Source: Beaufortia kweichowensis (lineage: Eukaryota > Chordata > Actinopteri > Cypriniformes > Gastromyzontidae). Taken from it: 64,000 bases of DNA. Position numbers and translations under genes: made by a program. Within the stretch, counting starts at the first letter, position 1, and every line of letters begins with the position of its first letter. The notes beneath the pieces are model-generated. The model was not told the origin of the DNA. It did not search any database and saw only the letters and a list, made by a program, of their open reading frames with translations. The stretch is taken from the NCBI GenBank assembly GCA_019155185.1, contig CM032806.1, positions 1-64,000 of the forward strand, in the 5' to 3' direction. Positions 12,801 to 31,181 of this stretch are shown piece by piece.

Positions 12801-14140
12801 AGGAACAAACCAAATATAAACATTCACTGATAATCTGGAGATCTTTAAACTCAGTGATCAAAACCCATTCTATTGACACGGATTTGAAGTGTAACAAGCG
12901 GTTTAGATTACAATTACTGTAGTTTTACCTCTGCCATGTCATTTACCTTCCTGAAGAGTTTAGATCAAACCACAAACTAACGCATCTGTCTGTTATTTTC
13001 ATGTGAACTGTAAGACTGATTGGCTGGTTCAGATGCGTTTAATCAGGGTTGGAGCTAAACTCTGCAGTAAAGTCGATCACCTGGAGCAAGACAAAAACAC
13101 TTTCCATAACATTACAGACATGCCATTAGAAACGAGGGCTGAAAGTCATCGACAGACATTGTGATCACTGAAGTGTCCCTCACAATTTTTATTGGCAAAC
13201 AGAAGACAGACACTGCTTGGCATCATGTGTAGAACATCAAGTGATTCACACATGAGTGATTCTCATTCACACTGACAGAAAGAGTTCACAGGAGAACAAA
13301 AGTAAAACATTAAATGTGCACATGCAGTGAATATAGCAGTTAATGGAATTACAGTCAATCAGAATTTTTTTACAGTGCCGACCAACCCAAGCTGCATAAA
13401 GACAAAGCTGTGCATTCGTGGTTGATGTCAGGGTGTGACGCAGTCTACAGTAAATGAGGTGATGACCATAATCCTCATCATCTGTACAATACCAGCAGTG
13501 ATCAGCAGATGACAGACATCACACATGAATCAGGATCAACCCTGCAGCTCCTGCAGTCTCCAGTAACCTCACAATGGACATGCAGAAAGAGAAAGAGGAA
13601 AGCAAACAGAAATTATATAGAAATTATGAATGAGGTGTATACAGAACATTGTTAACTAAACAACATTAGGCCCCATTGACTTCCATTATATAGACCCAAA
13701 ACCACAGACATCAAAATGTTGCGTTTCACTGTTTCAAAGGTAAGTGTTTTAAACCACATGAGTGTGTTCAAGTTTAAGTTCATTTGTATAGCGCTTTAAC
13801 AGCGTAACCACTAACCACCGTTTCAAAGCAGCTTTAGAGCAGAATGTTAGTTAATAACAGCGTGAAGTAAAGCCCCGGTCCACATTAAACTACTGTATGA
13901 AATAAGTTCAGGAAATGACAAAAATATTGCATCCCATTAATTATTAACCATTTTTGAACTAACGTTACACAAATACAGTGATCTACAGTATTCACAATAC
14001 AAGGCATGAAATTCATTTACCTGAAGACGTACATTCCTGTTGAGCAAAGATCAAACTTCAATAAAACACCTGAACCAGCCAATCACAGTCTTACAGTTCA
14101 CTTGAGTTACAGACAGGTGTTTTAATGTGGTTGGAGCTGA
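6818..14140. repeat. Subtelomeric higher-order repeat (modules A-B-C-D, about 3.5 rounds)
   Basis: Four diverged modules recur in a mostly fixed order. Module A (core GAGCTGCTGCAGTCTCTA with CAGTCTGCAGTAAATGAG) lies near 6838, 9166, 10872 and 13432, with partial copies near 8826 and 10397. Module B (AATAAAACACCTGAACCAGC) lies near 7211, 11120, 12066 and 14035. Module C (ACCAAATATAAACATTCA) lies near 7919, 9610 and 12795. Module D (AGATCAAACCACAAACTAA) lies near 8038, 9785, 10576 and 12955. Copies carry many substitutions and small indels, so the duplications are old. No conserved protein frame runs through the copies. The block is gene-free apart from possible noncoding transcription. Confidence 0.8.
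13765..13850 (+). repeat. Interspersed teleost repeat fragment (TTTGTATAGCGCTTT tag)
   Basis: The segment has the tag TTCATTTGTATAGCGCTTTA followed about 40 bases later by TTTCAAAGCAGCTTTA. This pair is familiar from dispersed repeats in fish genomes. A second, more diverged copy lies at 49484-49555. I cannot assign it to a named family from sequence alone. Confidence 0.5.
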
Positions 14141-15599
14141 ACGGCTCTACATAAAATTCAACCCATATAAAATCTAAAATTTTTCAAAGCAGGGTTAGCG
14201 ATAGCAGGTAAGTAAGTCCAAGTAACAATAGTGAGACTGGACGGTGACTGACTGTGTGAGAGTGTCTTTTAAAGCCAGTGCAGTGATGGTGAACAGGTGA
14301 TGATTGGAACTCCGGTGAAGGTGATCGCTGTGATATGGTGGCTTGAGAGCCTGGCGTGTCCGTGACAGTACCCCCTCCCCACGGCCCTGCTTATTTTCTT
14401 GCACAAAGCCTGCAGGACAAAAAGACAAACGAGGAACAAGTCACCTTTGAAATGTAATGCACAACAACAATCATATAACCGTTAAGACATCTTTAAGGGG
14501 CTAAAAATCAAGCAAGTGACAAAGTTCAGCACAGCGGAGTATCTTTGCTGGCAAACACACTGTTGCAGGCAGATTAATCAATAGTTTGTTACAGAAGTGC
14601 TCACAACCACAGGAGAGTAATATGAAATAAATAAACCAAATTCTGTTTGGGGACAGAGAAACGTTATTAATACTAAAAGTGCAGAAAAGCAGCAAAACCT
14701 TCAGCAGACAGCTGGCTACTCACCAAACCTATAAAACCAAATGGACAGACAGATTCATCAGGCCTGTAAAACACACCCATTTAACATGTTAACAGTTACC
14801 ATCCCTCAGGGGAACGCCAATATTATTTTCCCATTCACTTTTAATATTAAATTAAGTTAATTATTAATTATTATTAATTATTAATTATTAAATTAAGTTA
14901 ATAAGTTAAATTCCATGTCAATCATGACAAACCATATTATTGGAAAGGTATAAGACTCAAAAACCAAAGACACAAAAAAAATTCAGCTTTAGATTGAGGA
15001 CATGCATTAAAAGGTTCATTAAAACATGTTCAACAAAAAAAAAAACTAAATTTTGTAGTGTTGTCCGAATTGAGTGAACGACTCATTTCCTTCATTCGAT
15101 CAATACTTTATAGCCCCAATGCACTCTGATTTCAAGGGTACACATTGGCAGAGCCAGGGATTTTTTATAGGGGTGGTCAGGCAGGGGCCAGCAGTTACTC
15201 AAAGTTACTTTAAGTTAAACGTTTCTATAACATTCATTATATAAAATCAATCTTGATACTATCGTTTACACTGGAATGATTGCATTGTGGTAAACATTTA
15301 TGATAAAAACATAACTTCACAAATTTTCCTAAACTCATAGATGACTCCAGAAATACTTTTAACCATCTAAAAAGTCAGCTATTGTAAAGCTAACTGCTTC
15401 CTAATGTCTTTATACACAGGACATTGATAAAACTTATCTTTAAACGAATAAAACAATACATTTTCTCATTTTCTAGTTTAGCTGATAGGATGTGTTGTTG
15501 TACTCGAACACACGAAGTTGATGAAAGCACTGAGGCTGCGCTGTACTCTTTCTCTTACCCTTTACTAGAGGTAGAAAACCGCACTATTTTTGAAAACTC
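14141..15599. other. Gene-free interval, possible retroelement fragment at its left
   Basis: No gene was recognised. Around 14340-14400 the sequence GTGACAGTACCCCCTCCCC followed by ACGGCCC resembles a motif often seen at long terminal repeat or primer-site junctions of fish retroelements, but no reverse transcriptase frame is nearby. Positions 14838-14905 are an A/T-only TTAATTATTA stretch. The rest is ordinary A/T-rich noncoding DNA. Confidence 0.35.
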
Positions 15600-15603
15600 T
15601 CAC

Positions 15604-15767
15604 AATGCCCATCAATGCCCATCAATGCTGCCCATCAATGCCTATCAATCCTGCCCATCAATGACCATCAATGCCTATCAATCCTGCCCATCAATGCCCA
15701 TCAATCCTGCCCATCAATGCCCATCAATGCCCATCAATCCTGCCCATCAATGCCCATCAATGATGCC
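15604..15767 (+). repeat. Minisatellite of CCCATCAATG units
   Basis: A 10-base unit CCCATCAATG alternates with a variant CCCATCAATCCTG or CTATCAATCCTG, giving roughly fourteen units. It lies inside an open frame of 160 codons (15424-15906) whose central part is only the translated repeat. No domain is seen on either side, so I do not call a protein. Confidence 0.85.
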
Positions 15768-16742
15768 CACAGTATCTATACAAGCGTCCGAATTTACTCA
15801 CTCATTTTCGTTTACTCCTTCCCCATATAGTGGACTATTTGGCATTCCCTATTGGAGTGAAGGATTTCAGAGCCAGCATTCAGTGGTCGTGCTCTTATTA
15901 TTTTAACACTCACCTCATGTATCACAGTGTAATGTTGTGCAGAGGAAAGAGTTGAATCACAAACTTGCATCTGTGAATTCTCCACTAAAGGTAAATCCGT
16001 CCATCCCTCAGAGGAGAGAGACACTAAGACACTTATAAAAACAACAAAAAGCTATTAAAAAACCATTTGGTCACCAGTATGTATTTCTCATGTAAAAGTG
16101 TTGTCTTCCTCTCATTCGCAATAAACACGTTAAGGTTTAATCACGCAGAAATCAACAACCTTCACATGAACAAACCAAACAAACAAATGAACGCGCAAAT
16201 GACGCCGCGCCTTTTAAACGCGACAAAAAAACGCGCGCTTTACCCCCTCATAACCAATCATCATCAGAGCCAATTTTTCAACCAATGGGCTTTCAGTATT
16301 ATTGTAGCGCGTCATCAAAGCTGCCTGTGGGGACAGGTGGAGAGTAACTTTAAATTGAGCAATAATATGAATGAAATGTGCATTCTTTATATAAACACAT
16401 GTGAACACTAGTGAAAAGTCTGTAATAAACAATGTGTGTTAATGAAGTAGGATGTAATACAGGTGAGTAGATGAAAGATGGCGCTCTGCTTTCATTAATA
16501 AACGTTTGTGTTGCTCGCAGTCTGTGATTTCGGCGAATTTTGACTATATTAACTAATGTTGGGTTTGTGATCAGAACTACTTGCATCCATTTTCAAAAAT
16601 GAAGGCTAGTTTAAGAGAGAGATTTGTGTCTGAGGAGCTCTCGCGGTGTTTGGTGAAGTTTGGGTTAACACCAAAACTCACTAGGGTTAGGGTTTACAGT
16701 CCCGTGAAACCAGCTGTTACCCACAACATGTGCAACCAATGA
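15768..16742. other. CpG-bearing gene-poor segment with a short ORF
   Basis: CpG-containing sequence occurs around 16200-16320 and 16470-16660, unlike the flanks. A 47-codon frame runs from an ATG at 16599 to a TGA at 16742 and passes in frame through a short interstitial AGGGTTAGGGTTT (about 16684-16696). The segment could be an old promoter or first-exon remnant, but no known protein was recognised. Confidence 0.3.
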
Positions 16743-18589
16743 ACCTTTAGCCAAATACATTATAGTTGATATATGCACTTTTTACTGAGAATAAAAACAT
16801 TTGTCATTTTTTCCATGTACTGTGTCTTCTGAGTTTCTATTGTTCTTCTAAAGCTAGTATTGCATGTATTCTATGAATATAAAATGCTATTTTGAAAATC
16901 ATAATATGTCATTTGAATCTGTTAGGGTTTATTTGCAGTAACAAAGATTTCATCAACATTTAATCAAATCACTAAGAATGATTAATCATAAAAAAAATTC
17001 ACTTAATTTTTGAAGAAATACAATGAGATTTTTTCATGTAAACAGTACTGTATAATTTTTTTATCTTTTTATTTATTTGTGTTCATGTTTATTTAGTTGT
17101 GTTTACTTATGTATAAAGGTTTGTTAAATTGTATAAAACAAGAATGTTTTATATATGTTCAAGATGTTTAACACATGTCATGTGGTGCATCAATGCTATA
17201 ATAGATAAATAAAAATACAACAACATTTGCTGGAGAAAATATCACATCCTTAATATTCCAGGCCATTCAAACAGGACGAAATTAAAACACACATCCCTTA
17301 ACACAATGAAAAACACATTTTAAGAGTTTGATGCACATATGCCTGGAAAAGTGTCCAGATAACAGTTTCATGACATTGCTTACTCATCGGCAGATTTAAC
17401 AAGGCTGTAGAAACCAAACAAGGACGCATCCAAATGAAAAGAGAATTAAATAAATCGTGACAAAACAATGGATTTAATGTTGTTACTCATTATAACAATA
17501 CAATTTTACTTTTGCTGCTAGTGATTAACTGATAGAAACCGTTTTACCGAGGGAAATAAATAAATCATATATACCCCAGCAAATATCTACTTCAAGTTCA
17601 TAAAAAGGGTTTCATTTCAGTTTTTTCTTAAAACATGATAACTGTTCAGATTCTTAAGAGTTTTTAAGAGAAGATAGGAAGTGACATAAGTGTATGTATT
17701 AGGTTCCAACAAAGCCACTAACTATTTATGGTTTTGATGGGAGGACAAAAACACTCTAGTGCAAAACACCAGCTGCGTCTCTGTAAACAAGTGTTAGGGT
17801 CTGGTCACAAATCGATAGAGAGACATGCAGCACTTAAAGGTAAACGTACTGCGGTTCAGGGCAAAAACTTACTTTAAATAAACGAGAAGCGAGGAGGTAA
17901 AAATGATTTCACAGTTTGCATTTCTCCCTTTTTTTTCTCTCTGCAACTTGCCATAGCAATAATTACTTAAATTAAATCAATCAAACAAATAATTGATCTA
18001 AATATTCGACATAATTTGATGTCATGCTCTTTATTTTCATATGGTTAGAAAAAAAAATCTCTCTTAAAAGTAATTATTGCCACTGAAAAAACTTACCCTT
18101 AAGTAAACACTACCTGTGACCTTCAGGGCTTACTAACAACATCCCCAACAACATGTTACCAAGCCATTTACTAAACACCACTCTAAAAGAAACAAATAAA
18201 AACAGTGTTATTATTTTTATGGTACGTTTAATATCACACGAATGTACATATTAATATTTCATGCCATTATTCACTACGGTGTTAAAAAAAATGTTTCAAG
18301 GAAAAATTGACACCATTGGATTTTAATCCAGCAGTCTCTATAACACAAGCTCACAAACTAGTAAAGAAAGTGATACTGTGATGGGTTCAGAGTAAAAGAG
18401 TGGAAAACATTTGCACTTGTAGGTTCTGCCAGTGACCTGCATACAGAGTCCAGTGTTTCTTCATTATGTAAAAAAAACACAAATATGAAGTGGTTATAGC
18501 CGATAAAAACCACGCTGACGTGATGGAAACGGATACATCTTCTGAACATCTAAGCCTTCAAATAACTCACGATTCCTACTCCTCCTAGT
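16743..18589. other. Gene-free interval; right part likely pym1 3' UTR
   Basis: A/T-rich DNA without recognisable coding sequence. The part just left of 18590 should be the 3' untranslated region of the minus-strand gene pym1; a candidate AATAAA poly(A) signal on the minus strand is TTTATT at 18030-18035, though its use is unproven. Nothing else was seen. Confidence 0.45.
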
Positions 18590-19821
18590 TCACAAATCCC
18601 GTTCCACGGTATTAAGCTCATCCTGTAATGCCTGGCCCCGCCCCAATTTGTCCAGCTGTTCCTTGCTGGGGGTTTTTATCTCCCCAGAATCCACCTTCTG
18701 CTGGAGTTCCTCTATCTGCCGCAGCTTCTTACGAAGGTTCTTTATCTTCCTGGCTTTCTCAGCAGCCGCTGCGGCCTGATCTTTGCTGACAGGGTCCAGG
18801 TTTAGGTCAGTGTTAACCCTCTTCTCATCTGCACATATCTCCATTTCATCCATGTCTTTACTCAAAACCTCATCATTGACCTCCTGATGTTGTTGGCTCT
18901 GTTGTTTGCGTTTTTCTTTGCGCTTCATGTTGCGTTTGGCTGTTTTTGAGAGTCCAGCTGTATCATTCTGCTTGTCTGTTCCGCTTAAAACCTGCTGCTG
19001 CTGTCGGGCCACGGCCGCATCCTCTGGGTTCATGCCGGGTGGCAGGTCTGGTTTACTCTTAAAGAACTTCACATACTTGTTTTCATAGCTGTTGATAAAA
19101 GAAATTTTTGATTTTTAATTACATTTAACTTATTTCTAACAGATTTTACTTAAGGGATTTTCTGCACAAGGGTGTGGATCTGTATGAATGAATTGGGGTT
19201 TAGTGCTTACACCGGTACCTCCTCCTGTGGTACATATCCATCCTTCACCCGTCTCGGTTTCCTCCATGTGCCGTCCGGCCGCTGCGTGGCGGCAATGTAT
19301 TTCCCTTAAAGCAAATACACACACACAAATTCCTGAACGAGTTGCAGATACTGTGAGAAATGAGAAAAACAACTATGATAACATTTTATTTGTACTCGTA
19401 TTTATATGATGTGAAAATATCAGAGACAGGAACGTACATATTTTTTATTTATTGTACATTTTTGTAAAACGCTTAAAAGCTTTTAATATTTTGTTAAACA
19501 GTAATAGTGTTGTTGTTAACCACTTCACAACATTAAATAATAATAATGATATGTTAATTTGTTATTGAAAATATAAGAATTGCTACAGTTATAATCAATC
19601 TGTGCGCATCGCCATGAGTATTATTAGAGTAAAACTAGACACATGAATATAGTACAGATCGCGTATGTTTCGCGATCAGCATGAATTTCATTGTTACTAA
19701 CACCCAAACACATTGTCATTGTCATTATTACACCGGCTGTACATGTGGAAATATCAGATAAAAGTATAAATTATATGTAAAATATTTTACCAGATTCATC
19801 AGTCACATAGGGGGTCGCCAT
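18590..19821 (-). CDS. pym1: Partner of Y14 and Mago (PYM homolog 1), exon junction complex recycling factor
   Basis: There are three coding exons on the minus strand: 19791-19821 (begins MATPYVTDESG), 19211-19304 (GKYIAATQRPDGTWRKPRR) and 18590-19088 (YENKYVKFFKSKPDLPPG to VERDL, stop TGA). The exons have consensus GT-AG borders and their phases join without error, giving 207 residues, close to the human protein (about 204). The N-terminal block that binds the Mago-Y14 heterodimer is intact. The middle is Lys/Arg- and Gln-rich (KRNMKRKEKRKQQ) and the C-terminus is a predicted helix with AEKARKIKNLRKKLRQIEEL. In other animals PYM binds Mago-Y14 and the 40S ribosome and strips exon junction complexes from translated mRNA in the cytoplasm. 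The gene is divergent from spats2 and is the gene nearest the telomeric array, about 13 kb from it. Identity is firm from the conserved N-terminus. Confidence 0.95.
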
Positions 19822-19900
19822 CTTTAACAAAGTCGAACTTCCTCTTCCGCTTCTTGTGTTTCTCGCGAGAGTTGTTGGGGGGTGCTATTACGTTCAAATT
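19822..19900 (-). promoter_or_regulatory. pym1 promoter with TCTCGCGAGA and ETS-type sites
   Basis: Just upstream of the pym1 ATG the palindrome TCTCGCGAGA lies at 19861-19870. This element is known from TATA-less housekeeping promoters of vertebrates, where BANP has been reported to bind it. Between it and the ATG, the minus strand has GCGGAAGAGGAAG, which contains ETS-like GGAA cores. There is no TATA box. The assignment is by motif and position only. Confidence 0.6.
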
Positions 19901-21100
19901 TTGAAACAAAAAGATAAACGTGCAAAAAACTGCATAATAACAAAATAAAAAAGTTAAATTTTTTGTTAATTTCATTTAAATGTAAGCCTAACAGATTCTA
20001 CAATACATTGGAATGAGAACATTTTATTATTTTAATCTGTGGAGATCCGATGAACAAAATAACAATGATAAAGAAATAAATACTGTGTAAGTTTGAGAAG
20101 TTATTCAGTTTAGTGAAAAATTATCCACTGCACATATTTGGACAGAAAAGTTTTGGTAGTTGATGTAAAAACCAGACAGACTCAGGTGGTCCATCTAAAA
20201 AAACAAATATGATGTAATAAAATCTGTGGTATAGAAATCATGTATAATTGCATGTTGATTTCTACATTTACATTTATTAATGTGGCACGTGCTTTTATTC
20301 TGTATACTATACATTTTTTTCTTGAGATGTGCAATCCCTGGGATCAAACCCATGGCATTGGCATTACTAGTGCCATGTTCCATGTTCACTGAGCTACTTT
20401 AAAGCATGTAAAAGCATGTGTGATGCACATGCACATGTGATGCTAAAGCAAAAAAGCATGTGTGTGATGTGTGACTCCATTATTAAATGTTAATATGTTA
20501 AAAGTAAATATGTCCTGGCTGACAAGCATGTTATGAAAAAAGGAAAATAAAAATGCCTTCTCATTTGTGTGTCACTTTGGATGAAAGCATCTGCTAAATG
20601 AATAAATGTAATGCTGAAGAACAGCATTGCTCTTCTGGTGATCCAACACCAAATAAGCACTAACCATTATGAATCAACCTTGACCAGCAAGGAATTTTCT
20701 TTTAGCTGAGAAAGCTCAAATACGGTGAACTCTTACCCATGGAATAGCTCAATTAAGTTTTACCAACAGAATAACCAAAGGTCACAGATTCACTTTCTGG
20801 TACATTATAAATAATATAAATTCATAAAAGGTTTCATAATTTAGCTAAGACTTAAGTATTTTTGTTTATTTATCTTGAATGTATTAAAGGAGAAATACTG
20901 GAGTGTGATGTTATATTCTGATTGCCACCTGTTGCAATAACTAGCCAAAAGTCAAGAATTTAGAGAATCTAGAAGAATATAAGGGAATACTACAGGAAGT
21001 ATCTGTATGATGTCATTCATAAATCTCTACGTGTACTCTTAATTGTCAACGTGTATTATTATGCAGGTATTAATTTGTAAACACTGAACTTGAAATGAAC
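19901..21100. repeat. Intergenic interval with an interspersed repeat (about 20255-20615)
   Basis: This is the space between the divergent genes pym1 and spats2. Within about 20255-20615 lies a dispersed repeat: it has GGGATCAAACCCATGGCATT and TGAGCTAC (about 20339-20397) and then the inverted teleost tag GTCACTTTGGATGAAAGCAT (20570-20589). The same tag occurs at 30557-30600 and 33014-33064. The remainder is unremarkable A/T-rich DNA. Confidence 0.5.
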
Positions 21101-21109
21101 CTTGATGGT

Positions 21110-21324
21110 GTTTCCAAATTGGCTCAGATGTGACTCCGCCCACTCCAACCGCGGTGCGGATACAAAACAGGGCGGATGTTGGGCGCGCGCGTTGGAAAAG
21201 CGGAAGTGACGTGTGAGCCGGGTGAAAGAAAAGACATAAATTTGCACATAAACGAACTAACAGAATAGCAATTTAAGAACTCGAGTTTGTGTGAAAGTGT
21301 TGCAGAATTTATCAGTTTTTTCAG
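21110..21324 (+). promoter_or_regulatory. spats2 promoter and noncoding first exon
   Basis: A CpG-rich segment (21130-21225) contains a CCGCCC box, GCGCGCGCG and GCGGAAGTGACGTG, which joins an ETS-type GGAAGT to a TGACGT half CRE. It is followed by a candidate noncoding exon ending TTTTTTCAG|GTGAGT at 21324. The next plausible exon begins at 23117 and contains the start codon. The transcription start itself cannot be seen, and other noncoding exons between 21.3 and 23.1 kb are possible. Confidence 0.5.
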
Positions 21325-23140
21325 GTGAGTTTCTCCTTCAGCAGTCTCGTCATGTCTGGCGTTTGTCAACGCGGATGCTCGCGCTCGACGCCTAACAAAA
21401 ACATTCCTTTATTACACATTTTATATGAAATGGGAGAAAAATAGATATATAAAAATGAAAACGCGTTGTATTCGCCTCAATCTTTCATATGAACGTCATT
21501 AATAAGCCTTATCTCGGTAAACATACATACATTAGCTCAGCCAATGCTAGCGGTGGCGTTGCTAAGATACTGCCACATAATCAGCGCACGAGCCCAATTC
21601 CTAACTAACGGCGTTGTTCTTAAAAAACTCTAAATGATGATAATCGAGTGTCCTCTCTATGTTTACATGTATGACATACGCTTTCATGTCACATCGAGAT
21701 GATGCGAAGAATCTGATTTTACAGATAATTTAAGGCGACTGTGTATTCCCGTTAGCATCTCATTAATACACCAGTGTGTCAATGTGTAAAACACTTTACC
21801 GTCAATAAACCGAGAAATAAACTAAACACACGAAAGTGACGTTGAAGATGTGTTTTTGTGTTTGATGATGTGATTTATGTTTGGTGTCCGCGTCATCAGT
21901 AGTTTCACAGCTCTTTGAATGGAATCGATTATGTGTCAGAGAAGTTGTGTATTGTGTGTTAGTGTTGCTTTCTGTCACGGTGGCCCACTTCCAGATGGGG
22001 ACACACATTTTCTTTATGTTTCTTTAATTCCGCTCTTTATTTTGAAGGTGAGAGCCCTTGTCATTACTCGGCTCGTTTTACATCTCTTATTCACCTCTAA
22101 TGCATTATCCTCAGAACAGGCTAAACAGGAACTTGGACCTTAAATGGATCTTAGACTGAAGTAGCAGCGGATCTCTTTCTGGCAGTAGTTTTGTATTTTC
22201 ACTTGAAGATTATTTCGATTGCATAAGATGCCCAAGAGACGCGCGCCTCCTCTTTGGTAAATAGCCGGTTCATTTTCCTGTTGGTTTAAATATAGCTATT
22301 GAATGTGGCTTCACCTGTTGGACTGCACACAGGTGTGTGACGTACTTACAGCTGCGTGACGTTGTTGCGAGCGTGCCAGCTAGCTGATGGCATTCAGTGC
22401 TTGGGACGCACGTATTAGATCTGGATTAGGAATGGGTGTGTGTAAATCGGAGCGTGTGAGTGTTTGTGTAGTTAAGTTTCTGTTTCCTGACAGAGTTTGT
22501 TCTTATTGGACTCATAAAGGTGTTTCTGGCTACAGCTGGTTTGCTCAGGGTGGGAACGCACACATTCTCTGAAAACCTCATACATCTCCAGAGACGATCA
22601 CTCGACTCAGGTAACATTTCTCCTCCCGATTTCTTCAGAAATGGTTTAGGAAAGGTGGGACAACTCGAACTTACAATAAATCACATGCTGATAATGTCTC
22701 CTGATGGTCGTTATAACAGATTAGTTCTCTAAGCAGCGCAGATCTTTCACATTCACCGGTAAGGTATTTACACAGATGCTTTAACAGTTATGGGCTTTTA
22801 AAGGCCAAAGCCATTGCAACGTGTCTTTTAAAGTTAATACAAAATACCATTTTCACCCTCAAAATTTCTTCTTTTCTTGAGATATTAATTCATCTCATGC
22901 GGTTGCTTTGATTTCAATCAGTTACTGTTTTCGGAAAAACTTGTAGATGAGCGAGTTGTACAGTATTGTGTTTGTGTCTTTAGCTGTTCACTGGATTCTT
23001 TTTTAATCTTGTAGATCTGCATCTGTTATGAGAGAGATCTAATATAATACACACATTTATCATGTCATTTCTCCTGTAACTGGTGATGATCTGATGATGT
23101 TTTCCTTATCCTGTAGTATTGATTCTGACAGAGGAGGAGG

Positions 23141-29311
<6,171 letters not shown>

Positions 29312-29404
29312 CACACACACACACACACACACGGGCCTCTGTAAACTTCTTCTAACACACCTGTCACTGATGTTTACACATGAGCTGTCGAGCGACTGTC
29401 CGGT

Positions 29405-29461
<57 letters not shown>

Positions 29462-30474
29462 GCTTAGGTTTAGGATTCTGTGTTTGAGTCAGTAGTGAGC
29501 GACTGTGTGTTGTTGTCTCCGTTGAGGAAGACAACAACACACTTTTTTGTGCGTTAAACTCTAATGTTTAACACTAAGATGACAGACAGCATTTATGACT
29601 GTGTGTGGGCTGAGAGCTGATGTAAGAATGTAATTTCAGATATTGTGTCTGTGTGCTCTTCTTTTCATGCACAATACATTTTGAAGTCATTTGCCTTCGG
29701 TTGCGATTTCACTTTAACTAAAGCTGTTCTCAGTTTCTGTTCGTCTTGGTCACATCCCCTTGATCGGTGCTAACGCACGAGTCTTCATGACTGAATCTCA
29801 TGATATACCTCACGTGCTCTCTTTAATCTGCTCTTATGCTGAGCTGACTGATCATTGTCCACAATGAGCTTTTGAAAGATTCTTCTCCGTGAAGATCGGC
29901 TTCATTTTGCCTTTGTGAAAGACTTACAACACGGGCCGAAACGTTTGCATCATGTCAGTAGAGATGCTGTTCTTTGTGCCAGAATGTCTGGGTTGTTTTG
30001 TTAATGGTTGAGTTTCACATCAGTTTTGTTTAAGTTCATTTTTCTCATTTTTTGAAGGTTTATGTTATATGACCAGCACTTTTCACAGTTTCTTTGATTT
30101 CAGTCCTGTGTGTGTGTATATATATATGTTACTGTATGTATTTGTTTTGTAACCCCTCCCATGTATGTAGTAATATTAAGAAATCCAAGCTAAGCTGTTT
30201 TGTTCTTCCTTGTGTATAGAGGAAAAGAATTGTGTTTCTTAAAAATTTGAGATCGCTATAAGATCAAGTGCCTTCAGTCCTGTGCTTTTTTATCTTCCCA
30301 GTTGTTTTGTAATTCTTATGTTTTTTTTCTGCTCCGTTTGGACCAAAGACGTCAAACTCATCCAGACATGCTGCCGTTAGACACCATCTGCTCCTGTTAT
30401 GTAAACTGCACTAGCATACACTTGTCTTCTTTCTTGCTATTTGACCTACTACTTTTTCTTTAATTATAAATAAA
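29312..30474 (+). other. spats2 3' untranslated region with poly(A) signal
   Basis: Noncoding sequence follows the spats2 stop and runs to a clear AATAAA at 30469-30474 (within AAATAAAGG). That gives a 3' UTR of about 1.2 kb. No other gene is seen here. Confidence 0.6.
29405..29458. repeat. (CT)n microsatellite in spats2 3' UTR
   Basis: About 27 CT dinucleotides lie 94 bases downstream of the spats2 stop codon, so they are transcribed as part of the 3' untranslated region. A short (CA)n lies just after the stop (29313-29331). Confidence 0.95.
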
Positions 30475-31181
30475 GGATTAGTAGCAGATGCTCAACACTG
30501 TTTACAGTCTCTGCTTAGTTTTAATTGACAGATCAGATTGGCGGTATCATTTTCTCATTTACATTTAGCTGATGCTTTTATTCAAAGCGACTTACAAATA
30601 TTAGGAGACAATGAAGCGACATATCAAAAGAGGCAACAATAGTATGAAGAAGTGCTTTAGTAAGTTTACATCATACCCAACATACCGATTTCACTTCAAA
30701 TTCTGATAAAAAGTCAGCTGGGCCTTTATTGTGCTATGAATGCTGTCAGTTGACCAACTCTAAGAATCACCGTTTTGATGTCTTTTTTGAAATAATTTTT
30801 AGTGCTCTAGCTTACATTGGAGCCAATTTTATTAGAATTATGAATATGAATGTCTAACTTGTTTGTGTGTCAGTGTGTGTTTGTAGATTAGATAAGATAT
30901 ATCTACTCCAATCTATCATACAGCTTACATAAACAGCTGGCCTTTTCTCATGATCTGCATATAATGCAAAGCCCAGGTCTTACTAAATGTAGAAACTAAA
31001 TTCCAGTGAAACTGCTATGTCACAAAGCCTCAAGCAAAAGCAAAGAGGTAAAAACAGCCTCTTAAATGAACAAATGAAATACAGATAACGGGTTAACTGC
31101 AAATTACAAAACGGGACCATTAAAAACACACACACAAACATGAAACCCATGAGAGGATTAAGCTCATTATATAGCTCTTTA

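Noticed and set aside
14195..14428. 77-residue minus-strand frame near a CCCCCTCCCC motif
   Set aside because: No retroelement protein similarity was recognised; the motif alone only hints at a retroelement edge.
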